A DNA stretch of 15,072 nt from VFMC01 sp039796935 (GCA_039796935.1 JBDKIV010000264.1:1-15072); one strand, 5' to 3'. Positions 1 to 8,343 are shown, counted from the first letter of the stretch. The notes: generated from the sequence alone by a model not told the origin. Numbers and translations: made by a program.

Positions 1-1667
1 TGTTCGCTGACGCGGCCGGCCAGCCCTCTCCGGTCGAGCACTTCTGGTCACTCGCGATCGAAGAGCAGTTCTACTGGCTCTGGCCGCTCGTCTTCGTGGC
101 GCTGTCGAGGAGAGCGACAGACCCGGGCCGCCGACTGCGGTTCGTCGTCTGGGCGACCGTGGCAACCGGACTGAGTGCTCCCGCCATCGCCGCGGTCTGG
201 GGTGGCGACGCGGTGTACTGGGCCACACCAGCTCGAGCGTCCGAGATTCTCGTGGGGGCCGTGGTCGCCTTCATCGGGCATCCGCGACGAGCGACCGAAG
301 CTGTCCAGCGCCGTCTCTGGCGGTGGGTCGCACCGGCGGGGTTGGCGATGTTGGCCCTGGCCGTCGTGCTCTTCCCGTCCTCGGGTGGACCCGCATTCGC
401 CGGCTTCCTGCCACTCGTCGGGTTGCTCAGCGCTGCGGTCCTGTTCGCCCTCGAACGCTCCGCCGGCTCGCCTACCCACCGCCTCCTGTCGTTGCGGCCG
501 CTGGTGGGGCTCGGGCGGATCAGCTACGGCGTGTATCTGTTCCACTGGCCGGTCTTCGTCGTCATCGACCGGCGCCGGTTCGATCTCGACGATGCCCCGC
601 TGCTCGCAGTCCGGTTGCTCGTCAGCGTCGGCCTCGCGCTCGTCTCGTACTACGCGCTCGAGCGCCCGATCAGAACACTCGAACTCGGACGACCGCGTCT
701 CGTGGCGACCTGGTCTCTCGGCGGAACTGCAGCCGTCGTGCTCGTGTCGATCGCACTGGTGCCCGCGGCGGTGGGCGACTACTGGAGCTCGAAGGCCGTC
801 GACGAAGCCGTCTCCGCAGCCAGGATCGATCCACCGGGCACGGCCGAGCTGATACCACTCGTGCCCTCGTCGGCACCCACCACCCCGCCCGGTACGACCA
901 CCACGCGGCCTGGCATGCCCACCACGGCTCCGGGCACGTCCATCACTTCTCCTGAAACGACCGCCGCTCCTCTCCCCCGTCTCGAGCGGCCCGTACGAAT
1001 CGTCGTCGGTGGGGACTCCACGGCAGAGGCGCTCGGCGCAGGTCTGGCTCTCTGGGCCGGCGAACGCCCCGATCTGGCTCAGGTGAGTCTTCTGGCCACG
1101 GTCGGCTGTGGATTCCTGCGCGGCGGAGACCTGTTCGTCGGGGACTGGAGGCCGGTCGCCCCCACCTGCGACGAGTGGTTCGGGTCGCGTTTCATCGCAG
1201 AGGTCGAAGCAGTACGTCCCGATGTCGTGATGCTGCACTCCACGTCGTGGGACGTCCTCGATCACCGCTGGGAGGACGGGACCGTACGGAATCCGTTCGA
1301 CCCGGAGTTCGTCGGTCGTCTCTCGGCCGACTACGCCACGCTCACCGAGCGACTGTTGGAGGCCGGTGTCACACGGGTGGTGTGGGTCCGCCAACCCGTC
1401 CCGAACCCCTTCTGGCTCGGCGAGAGGCAGGACCAAGAAGACCCGTCACGACATCAGGTCGTGTACGACGTCGTCGACGACATCGCCGCAGCCCGCCCGC
1501 TGTCGGTACGGGTCGTCGATCTACCGGCTTGGCTCGCGAGCGAGGACCTCGTCGATGATCGCGACTCCCGACCCGACGGCGTCCACTGGTCGCCCACCGC
1601 TGCACTCGACATCACTCGTCGCTTTCTCGGCGAACAACTCGTACGGGCGGCCCTCGGCATCGAGTGA
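1..1667 (+). CDS. Acyltransferase-3 membrane protein with C-terminal SGNH domain (5' partial)
   Basis: The reading frame is open from base 3 and the true start lies outside the window. It is an OafA/YrhL-type O-acyltransferase, a family that moves acyl groups onto cell-surface polysaccharide or lipid at the membrane. The first visible residues hold the family hallmark HFWSLAIEEQFYWLWP. Several hydrophobic segments follow to about base 780, including the late-family segment GRISYGVYLFHWPVFVV. A Thr/Pro-rich linker (bases 888-971) then leads to an SGNH hydrolase-like domain with a GDS nucleophile motif (Ser codon 1017-1019) and a terminal D-x-x-H motif (DGVH, 1575-1586), so the Ser/Asp/His set looks intact. 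Family knowledge says the SGNH part lies outside the membrane and works with the acyltransferase. The acceptor is unknown. The stop lies 6 bp from the convergent pirin stop. The family call is firm; the substrate is not inferable. Confidence 0.93.
   Translation, partial: FADAAGQPSPVEHFWSLAIEEQFYWLWPLVFVALSRRATDPGRRLRFVVWATVATGLSAPAIAAVWGGDAVYWATPARASEILVGAVVAFIGHPRRATEAVQRRLWRWVAPAGLAMLALAVVLFPSSGGPAFAGFLPLVGLLSAAVLFALERSAGSPTHRLLSLRPLVGLGRISYGVYLFHWPVFVVIDRRRFDLDDAPLLAVRLLVSVGLALVSYYALERPIRTLELGRPRLVATWSLGGTAAVVLVSIALVPAAVGDYWSSKAVDEAVSAARIDPPGTAELIPLVPSSAPTTPPGTTTTRPGMPTTAPGTSITSPETTAAPLPRLERPVRIVVGGDSTAEALGAGLALWAGERPDLAQVSLLATVGCGFLRGGDLFVGDWRPVAPTCDEWFGSRFIAEVEAVRPDVVMLHSTSWDVLDHRWEDGTVRNPFDPEFVGRLSADYATLTERLLEAGVTRVVWVRQPVPNPFWLGERQDQEDPSRHQVVYDVVDDIAAARPLSVRVVDLPAWLASEDLVDDRDSRPDGVHWSPTAALDITRRFLGEQLVRAALGIE
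888..971 (+). repeat. Four degenerate 21-bp repeats encoding a Pro/Thr linker
   Basis: Four consecutive 7-codon units encode PGTTTTR, PGMPTTA, PGTSITS and PETTAAP. They join the membrane acyltransferase domain to the SGNH domain. The period and the Pro-first, Thr-rich pattern are read directly. The low base identity suggests selection on protein composition (a flexible, possibly glycosylated extracytoplasmic linker) rather than recent duplication. Confidence 0.6.
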
Positions 1668-1673
1668 GCCTCG

Positions 1674-2726
1674 TCAGACCACCGCACCGTCCGGGCTCTC
1701 GATCGACCCATCCGGGCGTCGAGCGAACCGGTCCGGTTCGCTCCCGTGGACGGGATCGTGGCGGTGCCACGGCCAGCCACCGAACTGTGTCCGTCGGTAG
1801 TCGGCAAAGGCGGTCTCGATCTCCTCGCGGTCGTTCATGACGAACGGTCCGTACCGGGCGACCGGCTCGCCGATCGGACGACCCTGGAGCACGAGGATCT
1901 CCGCACCACCATCGCTGTGCACGGCGACATCGCGGGTGGAGTCGACGACGGCGCCCGTGGAGCGCTCGAGACGATGGTCTCCGACGACGGCGTCGACTCC
2001 GTCGAAGACGTAGAGCAGGCGAACGGAGTCGAGCCGTCGCGCTGCCGGCATCGTCCACGCGGCACCCGGGTCGAGCTGAACGTGCCAGATCGCGACGTCG
2101 GAGTCGGCACGCGACGCCCACGATGCCGGGGGTGGCGACGGAGGCTCTGTCCCCTCGAGGCTGCCGGCGACGACCGTGACGGTGGCGCGCCGGCCGAAGC
2201 CGTCACGATGTTCGACGACCGGGATCTCCTCGGCCCACAACATCGAGAAGTACGGATCAGCCATCTTGTCCGCGGCCGGGAGGTTCACCCAGATCTGGAA
2301 CAGTTCGAGCGTGTTCGGGCCATTCCTGTCGAGGAGGGGGAACATCTCGGCATGGACGATCCCACGTCCCGCAGTGAGCCACTGGACGTCTCCACGGCCG
2401 TACCGGGCCCCCGCTCCGAGCGAGTCGCTGTGGTCGACGAGACCTCGACGTACGAACGTGACGGTCTCGAACCCTCGGTGCGGGTGCTGGGGGAAGCCCG
2501 GCACCGTGTCGCCGTGGTACATACGCCAACCATCGATCCCTTCGAAGTCCTGGCCGATGTCACGTCCCGCGAGCGAGCCGACCGGGCCGAGTTGGGCCGT
2601 GCCCGACGGATATCTGTCGAGGTGGTGCACGCAGAACAGGAACGGGTCGGCAGTCGGCCACTGGAACCCGAGCGGGAAGGTCTGAAGGACCGTCGGCTCG
2701 GCCGGTGAGGGACCACTGCTCGTCAT
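1674..2726 (-). CDS. Pirin-family cupin protein
   Basis: The protein has 350 residues. Pirins are bicupin proteins. Some bacterial members (YhhW type) are quercetin 2,3-dioxygenases and others regulate enzymes or transcription. The N-terminal cupin carries the metal-ligand pattern HPH (His81, His83) and H-A-E (His125, Glu127), with the same spacing as the iron ligands of human pirin. The surrounding HPHRGFETVT and GIVHAEMFP stretches are typical. The C-terminal pirin domain ends in VARYGPFVMNDREEIETAF, usual for the family. An earlier in-frame start exists at 2792. I chose ATG 2726 because TACGCT lies exactly 7 nt upstream, fitting a leaderless promoter, and the extra 22 residues look non-coding. 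It is divergent from the flavoprotein gene and convergent with the acyltransferase. The substrate is unknown. Confidence 0.93.
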   Translation of the reverse strand: MTSSGPSPAEPTVLQTFPLGFQWPTADPFLFCVHHLDRYPSGTAQLGPVGSLAGRDIGQDFEGIDGWRMYHGDTVPGFPQHPHRGFETVTFVRRGLVDHSDSLGAGARYGRGDVQWLTAGRGIVHAEMFPLLDRNGPNTLELFQIWVNLPAADKMADPYFSMLWAEEIPVVEHRDGFGRRATVTVVAGSLEGTEPPSPPPASWASRADSDVAIWHVQLDPGAAWTMPAARRLDSVRLLYVFDGVDAVVGDHRLERSTGAVVDSTRDVAVHSDGGAEILVLQGRPIGEPVARYGPFVMNDREEIETAFADYRRTQFGGWPWHRHDPVHGSEPDRFARRPDGSIESPDGAVV

Positions 2727-2733
2727 GCGATCG

Positions 2734-2739
2734 AGCGTA
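2734..2739 (-). promoter_or_regulatory. Leaderless-type -10 box for the pirin gene
   Basis: On the minus strand TACGCT (TANNNT) is followed by 7 nt and then the ATG at 2726, the geometry of actinobacterial leaderless promoters. No Shine-Dalgarno sequence precedes this ATG and no clear -35 box is seen. Confidence 0.5.
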
Positions 2740-2781
2740 TCGGTGCCCGCTCCGGCGTGATCGCCGTGCGACGATGGTCGC

Positions 2782-5241
2782 ATGTCGAGCACGGATCAAC
2801 TCCCTCAGCGAGCACGGGTCGTCGTCATCGGCGGCGGCGTCATCGGCACCTCGGTGGCGTATCACCTCGCCGAACTCGGCTGGACCGACGTGCTGCTGCT
2901 CGAGCGCGACCAACTGACCTCGGGGACCACCTGGCACGCCGCCGGGCTGATGGTGACGTTCGGATCGCTCAGCGAGACCTCGACGTCGATGCGTCGATAC
3001 ACCCGTGACCTCTATGCGCGTCTCGAGGCAGAGACCGGCCAGGCGACCGGATTCAAGCCAGTCGGGTTCGTCGAGCTCGCCGCCGATGCCGACCGCTTGG
3101 AGGAGTTCCGCCGGGTGGCCGCGTTCAATCGTCACTGCGGCGTCGACGTCCACGAGATCTCACCGGCGGAGGTCGCCCAACTCTTCCCGCTCGCCCGTAC
3201 CGACGACCTCCTCGCCGGTTTCTACGTCGAGGGTGACGGACGGGTGAATCCGGTCGATGTGACGATGGCCCTCGCGAAGGGGGCCCGTCAGCGAGGCGCG
3301 ACGATCGTGCAGGGCGTGACGGTACGAGACGTGACCGTTCGCAGCGGCCGGGTTGCCGGCGTGGTGACCGATCAGGGCGCCATCGAGTGCGAGTACGTGG
3401 TCAACTGCGCGGGGATGTGGGCTCGTCAACTCGGCGAGCGCAGCGGTGTGTCGATCCCGCTCCAAGCTGCCGAGCACTACTACCTCATCACCGAACAGAT
3501 CGAAGGTCTCGATCCCTCCTGGCCGGTCATCGAGGACCCCGCCAACTTCGGGTACTACCGCGAGGAGGTGGGAGGCCTCATGATCGGACTGTTCGAGCCG
3601 GTGTGCGCACCGTGGAAGGTGGATGGGATTCCCGACGACACGTCGTTCGCCTCGCTGAGGCCGGACTGGGAGCGGATGGGACCCTACGTCGAGCAGGCGA
3701 TGCGACGGATCCCCGTCGCGGCGACGACCGGAATTCGAACGTTCTTCTGTGGACCGGAGAGTTTCACGCCCGATCTCGCGCCGATCGTCGGCGAGTCCCC
3801 CGAGATCGACAACTATTTCGTGTGCGCTGGCCTCAATTCGATCGGCATCCTCACGGGGGGTGGTCTCGGGCGGGTCGTCGCTCGGTGGATCGTGGATGGT
3901 CGGCCCGATGTCGATGTGACCGGGATGAACATCGACCGCCTCCATCCGGTCCAGTCGACCCCGCACTACCGACGCACGCGCACCGTCGAATCGCTCGGGA
4001 TGGTCTATCAATGTCACTACCCCCATCGATCGCTGCAGACCGCCCGGGGCGCGAAGCGCTCGCCCATCCACGATCGACTCGTCGACCGAGGTGCATGGTT
4101 CAAGGACGTGAGCGGCTGGGAGGCCGCGAGTTGGTTCGCCGGAGCGGGAGTGGCACCCGACCCGGGGCAGCTCACCTGGGGACGTCCCGGATTCTGGGAT
4201 CGGTGGCGGGACGAACACGACTCGGTGCGGAACAACGTTGCGCTCATCGACATGTCCTTCATGGCGAAGTTCCGCGTGCAGGGCCGCGATGCAGGTGCAG
4301 TCCTCGAGCACCTGTCGGCCAACGTCGTCGACGGCGAGGCCGGAACGATCACGTACACGCAGTGGCTCAACCATGTCGGAACGATCGAGGCCGATGTCAC
4401 CGTCACCAAGATCGACGCCGACGAGTTCCTCGTCGTGGCGACCGACACGGCGCATCGACACGTCGAGGCGCTGCTTCGGCGGCACACGGCTCCTCACCAC
4501 GCATTCGTCACCGATGTCACCTCTGGGCTGGCACAGCTGACGGTCCAGGGTCCGAATGCCCGAGCGCTCCTCGCATCCGTCACGTCGTGCGACGTCTCGC
4601 ACTCGGCGATGCCGTTCCGCGCCGCACGCACGATCGACATCGGTCTGGCGCGAGTGCTCTGCACCCGGATCACCTATGTCGGTGAACTCGGTTTCGAGCT
4701 CTTCGTCCCGACCGAACAGGCCATCCACGTGTACGACATGCTCGTCGATGCCGGTGAACGCCATGGGCTGCAGCACGTCGGCCTGACGGCGCTCGGGAGC
4801 CTCCGGCTCGAGAAGGGGTACCGCGACTACGGGCACGACATCGACAACACCGACGGGGTCCTCGAAGCCGGACTCGGATTCGCTGTCGCCCTCGACAAGC
4901 CGGGTGGATTCATCGGAGTCGATGCCGTGCGCGCAGCACGTGCGCTCGGCCATCCGCGTAGGAGGCTCGTGCAGGTACTCCTCGAGGACCCCGATCCGTT
5001 GATGTTCCACGCAGAGGTGGTCCACCGGGACGGGCGATCGGTCGGCTCCGTGCGGTCTGCCAGTTACGGGCACACGCTCGGCGGTGCCGTGGGCCTGGCG
5101 ATGGTCGAGTCCGATCGACCGATCACCCCCGAGGCGCTCGAGGGCGGAACGTGGACGGTCGAGGTCGCCGGCCGCCACGTCCCTGCACGCGTGTCACTCC
5201 GGCCGCTCTACGATCCCACGAACGCTCGCATCCTGCGCTGA
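2782..5241 (+). CDS. FAD-dependent oxidoreductase/GcvT fusion (dimethylglycine/sarcosine dehydrogenase-like)
   Basis: This 819-residue protein has the layout of dimethylglycine and sarcosine dehydrogenases. An N-terminal DAO-type flavin domain (about 1-370) has GGGVIG at 17-22 and Glu41 ending the second strand. A short FAO_M-like middle domain follows (about 375-430). A folate-binding GCV_T domain runs from about 430 to 730, and a GCV_T_C barrel from about 735 to the end. The motif TTWHAAGLM places His52 where these enzymes attach FAD covalently. Family members oxidatively remove an N-methyl group and pass the one-carbon unit to tetrahydrofolate in the second half. Dimethylglycine, sarcosine or a related N-methyl amine is likely, but the substrate cannot be fixed from sequence. 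The ATG has no good ribosome site; GACGAT lies 6 nt upstream, so a leaderless start is possible. The MFS exporter follows on the same strand. Confidence 0.92.
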   Translation: MSSTDQLPQRARVVVIGGGVIGTSVAYHLAELGWTDVLLLERDQLTSGTTWHAAGLMVTFGSLSETSTSMRRYTRDLYARLEAETGQATGFKPVGFVELAADADRLEEFRRVAAFNRHCGVDVHEISPAEVAQLFPLARTDDLLAGFYVEGDGRVNPVDVTMALAKGARQRGATIVQGVTVRDVTVRSGRVAGVVTDQGAIECEYVVNCAGMWARQLGERSGVSIPLQAAEHYYLITEQIEGLDPSWPVIEDPANFGYYREEVGGLMIGLFEPVCAPWKVDGIPDDTSFASLRPDWERMGPYVEQAMRRIPVAATTGIRTFFCGPESFTPDLAPIVGESPEIDNYFVCAGLNSIGILTGGGLGRVVARWIVDGRPDVDVTGMNIDRLHPVQSTPHYRRTRTVESLGMVYQCHYPHRSLQTARGAKRSPIHDRLVDRGAWFKDVSGWEAASWFAGAGVAPDPGQLTWGRPGFWDRWRDEHDSVRNNVALIDMSFMAKFRVQGRDAGAVLEHLSANVVDGEAGTITYTQWLNHVGTIEADVTVTKIDADEFLVVATDTAHRHVEALLRRHTAPHHAFVTDVTSGLAQLTVQGPNARALLASVTSCDVSHSAMPFRAARTIDIGLARVLCTRITYVGELGFELFVPTEQAIHVYDMLVDAGERHGLQHVGLTALGSLRLEKGYRDYGHDIDNTDGVLEAGLGFAVALDKPGGFIGVDAVRAARALGHPRRRLVQVLLEDPDPLMFHAEVVHRDGRSVGSVRSASYGHTLGGAVGLAMVESDRPITPEALEGGTWTVEVAGRHVPARVSLRPLYDPTNARILR

Positions 5242-5295
5242 CGTCGAGCGCTGCTCGCCGACACCTTTGACTCGTTCCCGTCGTGGTCGGTTCCG

Positions 5296-5301
5296 TACAG
5301 T
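5296..5301 (+). promoter_or_regulatory. Possible -10 box upstream of the MFS exporter
   Basis: TACAGT fits TANNNT and lies in the non-coding gap after the flavoprotein gene. Exactly 7 nt later comes ACG 5309, in frame with the exporter. TTGACT at 5267-5272 resembles a -35 box, but the 23-bp spacer is too long for the pair to work together in the usual way. Confidence 0.4.
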
Positions 5302-5308
5302 CGGCTCC

Positions 5309-6841
5309 ACGTCTTCCGCCTCGACAGTCCCTGGTTTCAGCAGAGCCCGTCTCATCCTCGTCCTGAGCGCGCTCATGCTGGCGGTCCTGTTGTCGTCGCT
5401 CGAGGGCTCGATCATCGCCACGGCGCTGCCGACCATCGCCGGCGAGTTCAATGCGTTCGAGAGCTTCGCCTGGGTCGGAACCGCCTACAGCATCACGTCC
5501 ACCATCGCGACTCCGTTGCTCGGCAAGCTGTCCGACCTGTACGGACGGCGCCTGGTGTTCCAGTCGACGATGGGCGTGTTCCTCGTGGGTTCGCTCGTGT
5601 GCGGCCTCGCCCAGTCGATGGAGCAGCTCATCGCCTTTCGTGCACTCCAGGGGATCGGTGGTGGCGGGATCCAAGCGCTCGCGTTCGCCATTCTCGGTGA
5701 CATCATCCCGCCACGCGAACGTGGTCGCTACATCGGATGGTTCACCCTCTCGTTCGTCGGCGCCGCGGTCATCGGGCCACTCCTCGGTGGCTTCATCATC
5801 GACGTCGCCAGCTGGCAGTGGATCTTCCTCATCAACATTCCGTTCTGCATCGTCGTGGCCGCCATCTGCCAGGTCGCGCTCCGTCTGCCGTTCCAACGCC
5901 GACCGGCCCGGCTCGACCTGCTGGGCGCAGCGTTGCTCACCGGTGGCCTCACCTGCTTGATGCTCGGCTTGGCCGAGGGGGACCGGGACTGGACCGGTGG
6001 ATCGACGGTGGCGCTGTTCGGCACGGCTGCGATCATGCTGGTCGCCTTCGGCATCCAGGAGCGGCGTGCGCCCGAGCCCATGATCCCACTCCGGTTGTTC
6101 ACCAATCCGGTCGTCCTCGCGTGCGCGGCGATGGGCTTCTTCGTGGGCATGGTGGTGTACGGGGGCAACCAGTTCCTGCCGTTGTACTTCCAGGACGCAC
6201 TGCTGGTGTCGCCGACCGAGTCGGGCATGCGCATGCTTCCCGTCATGTTCGGGGTGACACTCGGAACCTTCGGCGTGGGCAGATTGATCTCGAAGACGGG
6301 CCGGTACGGCATGTATCCGCGGATCGGCACGCTGCTCGCGCTCACGGGCGTGATCGCCATCGCACAGGTCAGCGGCACCACGCCGTATCTCTTCCTGGTC
6401 GTGCCCATGGCACTCATGGGCCTGGGCGTGAGTTCGGTGTTCTCGGTCACGTCGATCGCGACGCAGAACAGCGTGGAATTCCGCGACATGGGTGTGGCGA
6501 CCGCCACCGTCTTGTTCTTCCGTTCCCTCGGCGGTTCGATCGGGCTCGCGCTGTACGGCACCGTGCTCAACGCGACGATTCGGACCGAGATCCCGGCCCG
6601 GACGAACGTCCCGGCCGACCAGGCGACCGACCTCATCCGGGAACCGTCGACGATCGCCGCACTCCCCGAGGCGACCCGAGACGCCGTCATCGAGAGCATT
6701 GCACTCGGGGTGAGTCGGGTCTATTGGATCTCGAGCGCCCTGATGATCGGTGCGGCGGTGTGCGCCCTCGTGCTTCCGGAGCGTCCTCTCGGGACCAGGG
6801 CGAATCTGTCGGATGCCATGGAGAGTGCCGCCGCAGGCTGA
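5309..6841 (+). CDS. MFS drug-exporter-type transporter, DHA2 (14-TM) family
   Basis: The protein has about 510 residues if counted from ACG 5309. It is an EmrB/QacA-type proton-driven exporter of the inner membrane, a family that mostly expels drugs or hydrophobic compounds. The opening LSSLEGSIIATALPTI corresponds to the TM1 signature, with Glu where Asp is usual. Motif A (GKLSDLYGRRLVF, about 72-84) and the antiporter motif C (GAAVIGPLLGG, about 151-161) are clear, and hydrophobic segments continue to the C-terminus. The start is unsettled. ATG 5375 would cut TM1 short. TTG 5267 and GTG 5084 have no ribosome site, and the latter lies inside the upstream gene. ACG 5309 sits 7 nt after TACAGT and gives a natural N-terminus ending in SRARLILVLS. 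The stop directly abuts the stop of the convergent nuclease gene. Substrate unknown. Confidence 0.9.
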   Translation, partial: TSSASTVPGFSRARLILVLSALMLAVLLSSLEGSIIATALPTIAGEFNAFESFAWVGTAYSITSTIATPLLGKLSDLYGRRLVFQSTMGVFLVGSLVCGLAQSMEQLIAFRALQGIGGGGIQALAFAILGDIIPPRERGRYIGWFTLSFVGAAVIGPLLGGFIIDVASWQWIFLINIPFCIVVAAICQVALRLPFQRRPARLDLLGAALLTGGLTCLMLGLAEGDRDWTGGSTVALFGTAAIMLVAFGIQERRAPEPMIPLRLFTNPVVLACAAMGFFVGMVVYGGNQFLPLYFQDALLVSPTESGMRMLPVMFGVTLGTFGVGRLISKTGRYGMYPRIGTLLALTGVIAIAQVSGTTPYLFLVVPMALMGLGVSSVFSVTSIATQNSVEFRDMGVATATVLFFRSLGGSIGLALYGTVLNATIRTEIPARTNVPADQATDLIREPSTIAALPEATRDAVIESIALGVSRVYWISSALMIGAAVCALVLPERPLGTRANLSDAMESAAAG

Positions 6842-8263
6842 TCAGTGCACCTGCAGGTCGAGTCGTTCCCGGTCGCGAGGAACGACGGCGTTCCAGCCGA
6901 GCTCGGCGGCGATACGTCGACGGAGAGCCGTCGAGGCCTCGAGTTCGCCGTGGACGACGAACACGCCCTGAGGCTCGTGGTCGGCGGTCCGCAGCCAGTC
7001 GAGCAGTTCGCTTGCATCTGCGTGCACCGAGAATCCGGTCAGGTCCGCCACCTCGGCCCGCACGGGAACATATCGGCCGTGCATCTTGAGCGATTCGGCG
7101 CCCTCGAGCAACGAGCGCCCCCGGGTTCCGGCCGCCTGGAAACCGACGAGGGCGACCGAGCACGTCGGATCCGGCAGGAACCGCTCGAGATGGTGGACGA
7201 CCCGGCCACCCGATGCCATCCCCGATCCGGCGATGATGATTGCCGGGCCGCTTCCGCGTGACAGGGCCTTCGAGCCCTCGGCATCGTGCACCTCGTACAG
7301 ATCGGGAAGCTGGAACAGTGTGTCGTCACCGCGCAAGTCCGCCCGGACATCGAGCGCATGCTCGCTGATGGCGGCCCGGTACACCGACAGTGCAGCGAGT
7401 GCCATCGGGCTGTCGACATGGATGGGGACCGCGGGAAGTCGCCCCTCGAGGCTGAGTTGTCGGAGGTGGTAGAGCAGCACCTCGGTCCGGTCGACGGCGA
7501 ATGCCGGAATGACGACCCGGCCGCCTCGGTCGACGGTGCGCTGGATCAGGTCGGCCAGGCGGTCGACCGAATCATCCGTCAGGTGCTCGCGGTCGCCGTA
7601 CGTCGACTCGACGATGATCCAGTCGGCGTCGCCGACCGGCGTCGGGGGCCGCAGCAGCGGATGTTGCTGCCGACCGAGATCGCCGCTGAACACAGCGGTC
7701 GTGCCCGAGCGATCATCGGTCAGGTGCAGGGTGGACGAGCCGAGGATGTGGCCGGCGACCCGGAACTCGGCGGTCAGGCCGGGCACCGGCTCGAACGGGA
7801 CGTCGAACGGGACCGGACTGAGCAGATCGAGCGCACGCCAGGCGTCGTCCTCGGTGTACAGGGCCAACGCCGGCCGGTGTTTCGAGTAACCCGCCCGGTT
7901 CGCGTACTTGGCCTCCTCCTCGAGCAGTCGAGCGCTGTCGGGCAGGACCACCGACATGAGCTTCCCGGTGTCGTAGGTGACATGGACCGAGCCGCGGAAC
8001 CCCGCTTTCACGAGTCGCGGGAGGTACCCGCAGTGGTCGAGGTGAGCGTGCGTGATGATCACCGCATCGAGGGTCGAGGGCGGGACGGCGAACTCCGACC
8101 AGTTGCGATCACGGAGGTCACGTAACCCCTGGAAGAGTCCTGCATCCACCAGGACACGGGCATCGCCGTACTCGACGAGGAACCTGCTTCCCGTGACGGT
8201 GCGGACGCCTCCGAGCATCGACAGGATCAGGGACGGGGCGGCAATCGTCGGATCGACGTTCAT
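6842..8263 (-). CDS. MBL-fold/beta-CASP ribonuclease-type metallohydrolase
   Basis: This 473-residue protein resembles the CPSF73/archaeal-type beta-CASP nucleases that cut or trim RNA. The two-metal MBL motif is HAHLDH at 72-77. Further ligands fit His172 in GHILGS and Asp195 in SGDLGR. ESTYGDR (219-225) is the beta-CASP motif A region, followed by GSGMASGG (346-353), SVHAD with His414, and VHGE near 437-440 in the RMMBL tail. All expected catalytic residues seem present, so an active nuclease is likely; the RNA or DNA target is unknown. ATG 8263 was chosen over GTG 8281 because GAGAG lies at a good distance (about 9 nt) upstream of the ATG, while the GTG has no ribosome site. It is head-to-head with nspC, with 80 bp between the start codons, and tail-to-tail with the exporter. 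It is shorter than RNase J (about 550 residues) and lacks that family's C-terminal domain. Confidence 0.92.
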   Translation of the reverse strand: MNVDPTIAAPSLILSMLGGVRTVTGSRFLVEYGDARVLVDAGLFQGLRDLRDRNWSEFAVPPSTLDAVIITHAHLDHCGYLPRLVKAGFRGSVHVTYDTGKLMSVVLPDSARLLEEEAKYANRAGYSKHRPALALYTEDDAWRALDLLSPVPFDVPFEPVPGLTAEFRVAGHILGSSTLHLTDDRSGTTAVFSGDLGRQQHPLLRPPTPVGDADWIIVESTYGDREHLTDDSVDRLADLIQRTVDRGGRVVIPAFAVDRTEVLLYHLRQLSLEGRLPAVPIHVDSPMALAALSVYRAAISEHALDVRADLRGDDTLFQLPDLYEVHDAEGSKALSRGSGPAIIIAGSGMASGGRVVHHLERFLPDPTCSVALVGFQAAGTRGRSLLEGAESLKMHGRYVPVRAEVADLTGFSVHADASELLDWLRTADHEPQGVFVVHGELEASTALRRRIAAELGWNAVVPRDRERLDLQVH

Positions 8264-8343
8264 GAACTCAGTCTCTCTCACGAGACCGACGGGCTATCGT
8301 CACATACCCCTTCCCCGTTACCCCTCGGAGGCACCGAACGGAA
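8264..8343. promoter_or_regulatory. Divergent promoter region between the beta-CASP nuclease and nspC
   Basis: This 80-bp gap must hold the start signals of both genes. On the plus strand TATCGT (8295-8300) is a fair TANNNT -10 candidate giving a leader of roughly 35-40 nt, and GGAGG at 8327-8331 is the nspC ribosome site. On the minus strand GAGAG serves the nuclease ATG. No convincing -35 boxes or operators are seen. Confidence 0.4.

Noticed and set aside
48..1436. Minus-strand open frame of 462 codons opposite the acyltransferase
   Set aside because: Low-complexity, domain-free product; the plus strand encodes a recognisable AT3-SGNH protein.
1746..2708. Plus-strand open frame of 320 codons opposite pirin
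   Set aside because: Antisense shadow with Val/Arg/Glu-rich composition and no recognisable motif.
3160..5178. Minus-strand open frame of 672 codons opposite the FAD-GcvT gene
   Set aside because: Product is Arg/Asp/Gly-rich without domains; it mirrors the codon bias of a clear enzyme gene on the plus strand.
5267..5301. TTGACT/TACAGT as a standard -35/-10 pair
   Set aside because: The spacer is 23 bp, far from the usual 16-19; only the -10 part is kept as a candidate.
5737..7089. Plus-strand open frame of 450 codons crossing the exporter and the nuclease 3' end
   Set aside because: Arg/His/Gly-rich shadow that crosses two real genes in other frames.
7286..8125. Plus-strand open frame of 279 codons inside the beta-CASP gene
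   Set aside because: Antisense shadow; no ribosome site or domain.
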